This document shows positions 1 to 64,000 of a stretch of DNA of 64,000 nucleotides, piece after piece. Where the stretch lies: positions 62,001 through 126,000 of the forward strand of contig BAAHQB010000210.1 of NCBI GenBank assembly GCA_054601695.1, given 5' to 3'. Under the pieces are notes generated by a model. It was not told the DNA's origin, searched no databases, and saw nothing but the letters and a program-made list of their open reading frames with translations. Position 1 is the first letter of the stretch; each line of letters opens with the position of its first letter. This DNA comes from Amorphochlora amoebiformis (Eukaryota > Cercozoa > Chlorarachniophyceae). Made by a program: the position numbers and the translations under genes.

Positions 1-51
<51 letters not shown>

Positions 52-55
52 ATAC

Positions 56-7722
<7,667 letters not shown>

Positions 7723-8185
7723 TTTCGCAAGGCGACGGGGGGCTTCCTGGGGACGGCTGAGTGCGTGGTTGGAGGTCGATGACGGGTGATGTCGTGACAA
7801 ACAAAGGTGACAGCGTGATATATGCCAATGTAACGAAGGTGATATTTAGGTGAAAACATGATGTACAGCTAATAATTCTTATTATGCACATATTTAAATA
7901 TTGAATATGTAATATTATTACGGTATGTTATATGAATATCAAGTATTGATAACCAGTATATTTCCCGATAAATTATTTCTCATTTGGCTACCGATTCTCC
8001 TCGGCACTCAGAACTCCAGCCAGACGCAACGGGGGCCCGCGTTGATTCTAGACATTCTTTCGCGCGAATAGCGTCGATTTCTTCGAATATACGATGGATA
8101 AGGTAGAATCCCGTGTCTCAATAAGAACCCTGAGGTCACAATAAGAACCCTGAGGTTTAGAATCGAATTGGAACTAAATACGGGC
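7723..8185. promoter_or_regulatory. Divergent intergenic region of chorismate synthase and histone deacetylase
   Basis: About 460 bp with little TA repeat, between two start codons pointing away from each other. Includes an exact 20-bp tandem duplication at about 8119-8157 (CAATAAGAACCCTGAGGT). A short open segment at 8051-8102 ends in AAG|GTAGAA and might be an alternative first exon of the deacetylase. Confidence 0.55.
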
Positions 8186-24134
<15,949 letters not shown>

Positions 24135-24450
24135 TATCTGAGTAATAGATATCTATATATCTTGTGTGTGTATATTATGTATGTATATATTACATATGAT
24201 ATATATATATATATATGTCTTTACACATATATGACTATATATACATATATATGCATGTGTACATATATATATATATATTGTTAGCGCAATGGTATAGTAG
24301 ATGGTAGTCCAGAGCTCGATTGAAGTCCGTTTGGATTATGATTAAATTTGTTCTCAAGAATTCACCAAGATACATTCGGTCATGCGTGCTCACATGATGG
24401 TCACAAGAGGTCATTTGAGCGTGACATGGCGTGACGTCACGTTCTGTCAT

Positions 24451-24492
<42 letters not shown>

Positions 24493-24700
24493 TATATGTA
24501 ATATATAGAAGTCTGGTACTACCGGGTACTATCAGGTACTACCCAATACTACCCGGTGCCACTGGCTAGATAATCTCTGAGAAATCTCCGGGATCTCGAG
24601 TGATCTCCAGCTATCTGAAATACGTACGGATATACTTCAACACGCTATCGACATCTACTCTTCCAACCGCATCTATCCATGCTATCTATTTTGTTGCTTT

Positions 24701-24761
<61 letters not shown>

Positions 24762-24940
24762 ATATATATAAACGTGTATATATATATATATATGTATATA
24801 AAATAAATATGTGTGTATATTTGTGTGTGTGTATATGTAGGTAATCAAGTAAATAGATATGTAATATTATATATATATATATATATATTCCTTTTCACAT
24901 ATGTATATATAAATATATGCATCATATATACATGCATACG

Positions 24941-24995
<55 letters not shown>

Positions 24996-25027
24996 TGTGT
25001 GTATGTATGTATATGTATGTATATATG

Positions 25028-25071
<44 letters not shown>

Positions 25072-26034
25072 CAATCTACGAACATACATAGTATCATATA
25101 TATATATATATATATATATATGTCATATATAAATATTTATATATATATAATATATATATATAGACATATATATATATATGTATGTATGTGTAATCTAATC
25201 AGGAACGCAGCGCGCAACCTACGGGAAGTTACTGGGCTCAGTGCATGTCTGGACATCCTAGACATCCACAATCCACAAGATCTATGGATTCATTTATCAT
25301 AGACTCCTACGCCTAGTACTCAGCAGCAAGCCGCTATCCCAGCGGCTACGTACGTTCATACTATTCCTAACTTAGTGTGATTATCTACATCATTGGAAAC
25401 CTTATTTAAACACTAGATACATTCTCCACAAACATGTTTGATTCTCTAGATTCGCCGAATATCGACATATACTAGTATACTAGATATAGGAGCCTGGCTA
25501 CGTACTAGTACGGTAAGTGCAGAGTTTAGATAAGTTTGTTAGAACTTGTGTGCACCTCAGAGTACATTCACGGGAGATACGGTTAGATACGGTGAGTCAA
25601 GGCGAAAACGGTGGTGTAAGTTAGAATTTAAAGTTACTGTAGCTAGTACATACCTCAATATCACTGATTTACTAGATTTTTGAATTTCGTGATCATGGCA
25701 TGGTTACCAGTACAACGTTAGTTTCAATTTTACTGATACATTTAATACTACATGTAACTTATCTCTAGTATCTTGTGTACTCAGTGAGTATATTATCTAG
25801 AACTAAATATAGACCATAATTCTAAATCATTTCCGACTCGCATACATAAATTAGGCTCTTAACCTAGTAGCTCTGGGTTATACGGTACTACCAATCGTTT
25901 CTTTCCATTTAATTGTGTCATGCTCACCTTGCTCAGTTAGATAAAAATTTTCAAGTATAAGTATCTCGAGCATGATGAGCACTTGTGAACTCAAACTCAA
26001 CTCGAAGGTATTTATTCTATTCGGATGAAATCGA
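24135..26034. other. Intergenic region between two convergent genes
   Basis: Holds 3' flanking DNA of the histone deacetylase, a SINE (24280-24690), TA/TG tracts (24700-25190), and about 830 bp of non-repetitive AT-rich DNA (25196-26034) up to the stop of the PNPOx-like gene. I see no convincing exon in the last part. Confidence 0.7.
24280..24690 (+). mobile_element. tRNA-derived SINE interrupted by (TA)n
   Basis: The head TTAGCGCAATGG resembles a pol III A box, and GCTCGATTGAAGTCC is a degenerate B box. The body holds a perfect TGACGTCA palindrome at 24432-24439. After a (TA)n at 24452-24507 the element continues with GTACTACCGGGTACTATCAG and a GATCTC-rich segment. The same body order occurs in the reverse-strand copy at 40838-41200. 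Confidence 0.75.
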
Positions 26035-35109
<9,075 letters not shown>

Positions 35110-35317
35110 GATATTTCGGCTGTAGCAGGGGAGGGGGGGGGGGATGAGAGAGTTTTGGAGAACGCGGGAAGGTGACGGGTCCAAAAGGTAGCTTGGATTG
35201 TGAGGAGACTGCTTCTTCAAAATCCGAATTAATATTTGGGGGGTTATCTTAAGATATTTGCATAATTTTCTGTTAATACTATTAAAGGAGTATTCAATGT
35301 TTCGATTTTGTAAAATT

Positions 35318-35393
35318 AAGGTGATTTCGTCTAAAAAAGGAGAATCACCTTGTAAAATTAAGATGATTTCACTTATTATAGGAGAACCATCTT
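35318..35393. promoter_or_regulatory. Two tandem hairpins with compensating changes
   Basis: The first arm pair is AAGGTGATT/AATCACCTT (35318-35351), the second AAGATGATT/AACCATCTT (35360-35393), in a 42-bp direct duplication. The G-to-A change in one arm is matched by C-to-T in the other. They lie 209-284 bp upstream of the PNPOx-like copy 1 start. Function unknown. Confidence 0.5.
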
Positions 35394-35595
35394 CAATAAC
35401 ACCTAAATAAAGTACACTAACGAAGCTTGTCTCAGATTGCAGGCCGCTGTAGCCGCTGCAGCCTGGCAGTGTATATGAGTAGAAAGCTGGTATTTCGCGG
35501 GTTGTTTATGGATTTGAATATTCATCGCGCTGTAGTATCGTGAGAATGAAATTGGAAATATTGAGATTTTGTAGATATATATATATATATGTATA

Positions 35596-35706
<111 letters not shown>

Positions 35707-35738
35707 CATATATATACATATGTGTGTATGTATATATA

Positions 35739-35807
<69 letters not shown>

Positions 35808-36056
35808 ACATACCTATGTGTGTAAATATATATAATATACACATGTATACATATAATATCACGAATATTATATACTATATATATGTAAGTATCGTATATA
35901 TATATATGTATATCATAGTATGAGTATGTATGTATACAATAGAAATAGTTGTACATGTATATACTATGAAATATGTATATAAAATATTACTATGATAAGT
36001 ATATATGCATAACTAATGATTATAATAATTTAGCTTTGTAATATGTATATATATAT

Positions 36057-36093
<37 letters not shown>

Positions 36094-36281
36094 CGTATAG
36101 ATAATAATTAATAAGAATAATAGCAATAATAATAATAATACTCGCAGCTATAACGATTAAGAGGTAATATTATATAATAATACTAACATATATGTATATG
36201 TATATACTAGATACATACTTTCATATAAAATACTCGTAGCTGTAGTATTATAACGAGTATGAGGTACTGTAATATTATATA

Positions 36282-36324
<43 letters not shown>

Positions 36325-36346
36325 AATATATTCAATATATTATATA

Positions 36347-36394
<48 letters not shown>

Positions 36395-36504
36395 ATATAT
36401 ATATATACATCATGTGACTAGAAATAAACTAAAAGTCATTACACACTCAAAACCACCTTAAAAAATGCCTCCTAACACTCATTGCCAGCTATCTATCACA
36501 TAAT

Positions 36505-36660
36505 TCTCTCTTTCCTCTCTCTTTTCCTCTTATTCTCTAACGCCTTCCTCCATCTCTCTCAGTCTCTCCTCTCCCTTCTATTCCACTCTCTGCCTCTTTC
36601 TCTCTATTTCTCTCCGATGTTTTATCTGCTGAGCTGTCGGTTGTATCTCTCTGTTCTCTC
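36505..36660. repeat. CT-rich tract directly after the TilS stop codon
   Basis: TCTCTTTCCTCTCTC-type irregular repeat, GA-rich on the TilS coding strand, beginning within a few bases of the TAA. Confidence 0.85.
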
Positions 36661-36662
36661 TG

Positions 36663-48644
<11,982 letters not shown>

Positions 48645-48701
48645 CTGGTTTGTGGGGTGTGTATGTGTATGTATGTATGTATGTATGTATGTATGTATGT
48701 A

Positions 48702-48837
<136 letters not shown>

Positions 48838-48918
48838 TTGTATTTGTGTATGTGTGTGTGTATGTAGTATGCCACATAGTCTATATACATATATATATAT
48901 ATAAAATATGTATATATA

Positions 48919-48969
<51 letters not shown>

Positions 48970-49000
48970 TATATATATACATAGAGTTACGCATATATAA

Positions 49001-49087
<87 letters not shown>

Positions 49088-49147
49088 TTGCGTGTCTGTG
49101 AATGTAAGTACAGACATGTGCGTGAGCGTGTGTGTGTAAAAATATAT

Positions 49148-49197
<50 letters not shown>

Positions 49198-49321
49198 TAT
49201 ATATTTGCGTGTCTGTGTATGTGTAAATATACAGATGTATGTGTGTGTGTAAATATACAGATGTATGTGTGTGTATCTATATATGTTTTTGTTGGTGTAT
49301 GTAAATATATGCAAAATAAAC

Positions 49322-49370
<49 letters not shown>

Positions 49371-49420
49371 TAATGTATTATACATGTATATATATATATA
49401 TATATACATACATATATAAT

Positions 49421-49456
<36 letters not shown>

Positions 49457-49477
49457 TTAGATGTAAACGTACGTACC

Positions 49478-49835
<358 letters not shown>

Positions 49836-49920
49836 AAAATATGTATATATATTATATAAAATATGTGTATATATTATATGGAATATGTGTATGTGTGTGT
49901 ATATGATATGTATATGTATA

Positions 49921-49987
<67 letters not shown>

Positions 49988-49996
49988 ATATATAAA

Positions 49997-50033
<37 letters not shown>

Positions 50034-50183
50034 GTATATATATATATACATAACACTTCTTCTAAAGAACGACTCTGCACATCAACAAAATGTATGTGCG
50101 TATGTGCGTATGTGCGTATGTGCGTATGCACGCATATATGCATACATCTCAGTTGTAGGCGTTTATCCGAACATATCTATCCT

Positions 50184-50445
50184 TCTCTTCTCTCTCTCTC
50201 TCTCTCTCTCTCTCCATCTCCTTTCCTCACCATCCTCTCTTTCCTCTCTCTTTTCTCTCGGTTCCTCTTTCTCTCTTCTCTCTCTCTTCCGACTATCTCT
50301 CATTCCTTCTCCCCTCCTCTCGCTCTCTCTCACTGTCCTCTCTCTTTCTCTCTCACACACTCTTTCTCTCTCTCTCTCTCCCCTCTCTTTCTCTCTCCTC
50401 TCTCTTTTTCTGTTTTTTTTTCATTCTTCCTCACCGTTCGCGTAT
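50184..50445. repeat. CT-rich tract upstream of PNPOx-like copy 2
   Basis: 260 bp of TCTCTC/TTCCTC sequence on the coding strand, similar in kind to the tract after TilS at 36505-36660. Confidence 0.9.
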
Positions 50446-50989
50446 CACGGTAGATGTTTGTGAAAGAGAAGGGCGGGGGCGACCCATGGGACACCCGAAA
50501 CCCGAATATTTTTTTATTTTTCCGCTAAAAGGTCTCTAGAGCTAGTGTAGAGGGGGAGAGGATGGGGTAGATATTGAAAATGGGGTACCTAAGGGCTATA
50601 CAGATGAAGACGTGATAACAACCACCTTCCCGCGGATAGGGATACGGAACCCAAGGGTTCCGAACTATGAGGGACGTCACTGAGGATGACAGTGTCTTAT
50701 TAATCATTGCGTTACGTCATGTTATATCACGTGAGAAAAACCCGTGACGAGTCAAAAAGTCACGTTTCGTTTTTCGGTTCCGAACGAAGTGCGTTACTAA
50801 AAGTTACGTTTTATCAATGTCACGCTAGTATGCTGTTACTCGTGAAAGTGTCACGCCAAAATTTCTCTTCCTTTTATTTCGGCATTGGGCCGAGGAAGAA
50901 CTCAGAGACACAGTCGCCACTGTTGGAACTGAACCCCGCTTACGGCCACAAGTGTCTCCTTCCCCCCCCCCCCTCCCTTATTTCCGAAA
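50446..50989 (+). promoter_or_regulatory. Upstream region of PNPOx-like copy 2 rich in CGTCA/TGACG motifs
   Basis: Several CRE-like half sites: GACGTCAC at 50673-50680, TTACGTCATG near 50712, CGTGACGAG near 50743, and GTCACG at 50759, 50819 and 50850. The SINEs here carry the same TGACGTCA core, so part of the region may be an old SINE. A C-run precedes the start codon, as in copy 1. Confidence 0.45.
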
Positions 50990-62851
<11,862 letters not shown>

Positions 62852-62871
62852 GTACGTTTATCTATGCATAT

Positions 62872-62906
<35 letters not shown>

Positions 62907-62983
62907 CATACATGTGTGTAGATAGGTATATTGTGTGTGTGTATGAATTATATATATATATATATACTGTGTGAGCGCAATAA

Positions 62984-63034
<51 letters not shown>

Positions 63035-63070
63035 AATATTATGTAATTCATAAACATAATCTATGTATAC

Positions 63071-63116
<46 letters not shown>

Positions 63117-63242
63117 TATATATATATATATATATATGTGTGTGCATATATGTGGGTATATACATTATGTATGAATTACATAAGATATATATTAATCCAC
63201 ACATATATATGTATATAATACACACATATATATACATATATT

Positions 63243-63282
<40 letters not shown>

Positions 63283-63352
63283 AACGCATTTATAATGTAT
63301 ATTTGAATATGTGAATATGTATATATATATACATATATATATATGTATATAG

Positions 63353-63386
<34 letters not shown>

Positions 63387-63427
63387 TAACGCATATATAA
63401 TGTATATATACATATATAATATATATG

Positions 63428-63460
<33 letters not shown>

Positions 63461-63495
63461 ATATATATGTATATATGATATAATATATATACACA

Positions 63496-63538
<43 letters not shown>

Positions 63539-63539
63539 A

Positions 63540-63601
63540 TTTATAATATAAATACATATATATATATAATGTATGTACATAATATGAATAGATATATTAA
63601 T

Positions 63602-63656
<55 letters not shown>

Positions 63657-63757
63657 GTATATATAATACAGACATATGTACATATTAATATCTACAGCAC
63701 ATATAATATATGTATACATATATTCACATGAAAAAATACGTCTACAGCACAAAGACA

Positions 63758-63803
<46 letters not shown>

Positions 63804-63823
63804 GTGTGTGTGTGTATGTATAT

Positions 63824-63869
<46 letters not shown>

Positions 63870-63895
63870 GTATGTACATAATATGAATAGATATA

Positions 63896-63934
<39 letters not shown>

Positions 63935-64000
63935 CTATATATATATATATATATAATACAGATATATATACATATTAATATCTACAGCACATATAATGAA
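63540..64000. repeat. About 300-bp tandem duplication in TA/TG-rich DNA
   Basis: AATGTATGTACATAATATGA followed by ATAGATATATTAATTA occurs at 63567 and 63867. ATCTACAGCACATATAAT occurs at about 63690 and 63980. The shared period is about 290-300 bp. Downstream of the last visible exon of PNPOx-like copy 2, with no exon-like core. Confidence 0.75.

Noticed and set aside
25196-25302. Short plus-strand open segment with [22 protein letters not shown] translation
   Set aside because: No family similarity recognised, no supporting splice partners, and it lies in a 3' intergenic region between convergent genes.

Overview
The window is nuclear DNA of a microbial eukaryote, probably a protist that has, or once had, a plastid. 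I cannot name the lineage from sequence alone. Most of it is (TA)n and related TA/TG/TC microsatellite. Small exons of about 33-210 bp sit in this background, and each was found by protein similarity, GT/AG borders and codon-phase agreement with its neighbours. Eukaryotic traits are GT-AG introns, a histone deacetylase and many TTAGGG/CCCTAA telomere-type arrays. A nuclear tRNA(Ile)-lysidine synthase with a hydrophobic plus Arg/Ser leader suggests an organelle, most simply a complex plastid.

Layout: (1) 56-7722, minus strand: chorismate synthase, 11 exons seen, with its 3' end beyond the left edge. (2) 8186-24134, plus strand: a class II-like histone deacetylase with 23 exons in 16 kb, divergent from gene 1. 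(3) 26035-35109, minus strand: a pyridoxamine-phosphate-oxidase-like protein of 270 residues in 13 exons, ending in a membrane tail. (4) 36663-48644, minus strand: TilS-like lysidine synthase, 378 residues in 17 exons. (5) 50990 to beyond the right edge, plus strand: a second copy of gene 3 in opposite orientation. Ten exons are visible, each the same length as its partner. Gaps hold tRNA-derived SINEs, GA/CT tracts and short AT-rich intergenic DNA.

The main novelty is an ordered pattern of exon fragments in the introns. Many exons have one to six decayed partial copies. Copies upstream of an exon keep its acceptor-side half, and copies downstream keep its donor-side half. They are separated by (TA)n or TTAGGG tracts. 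The pattern occurs in all five genes, on both strands, and fits repeated tandem duplication with one breakpoint inside the exon and the other in the adjacent simple repeat. Telomere-type arrays behave as a second form of this filler and in places supply the splice site. Nearly all long open frames here (Tyr-Ile, Arg-Glu or Leu-Thr repeats) are simple-sequence artefacts.

The genes span separate functions: aromatic precursor synthesis, chromatin deacetylation, organellar tRNA modification and a flavin-binding family. I see no shared pathway; the unifying theme is the intron architecture.
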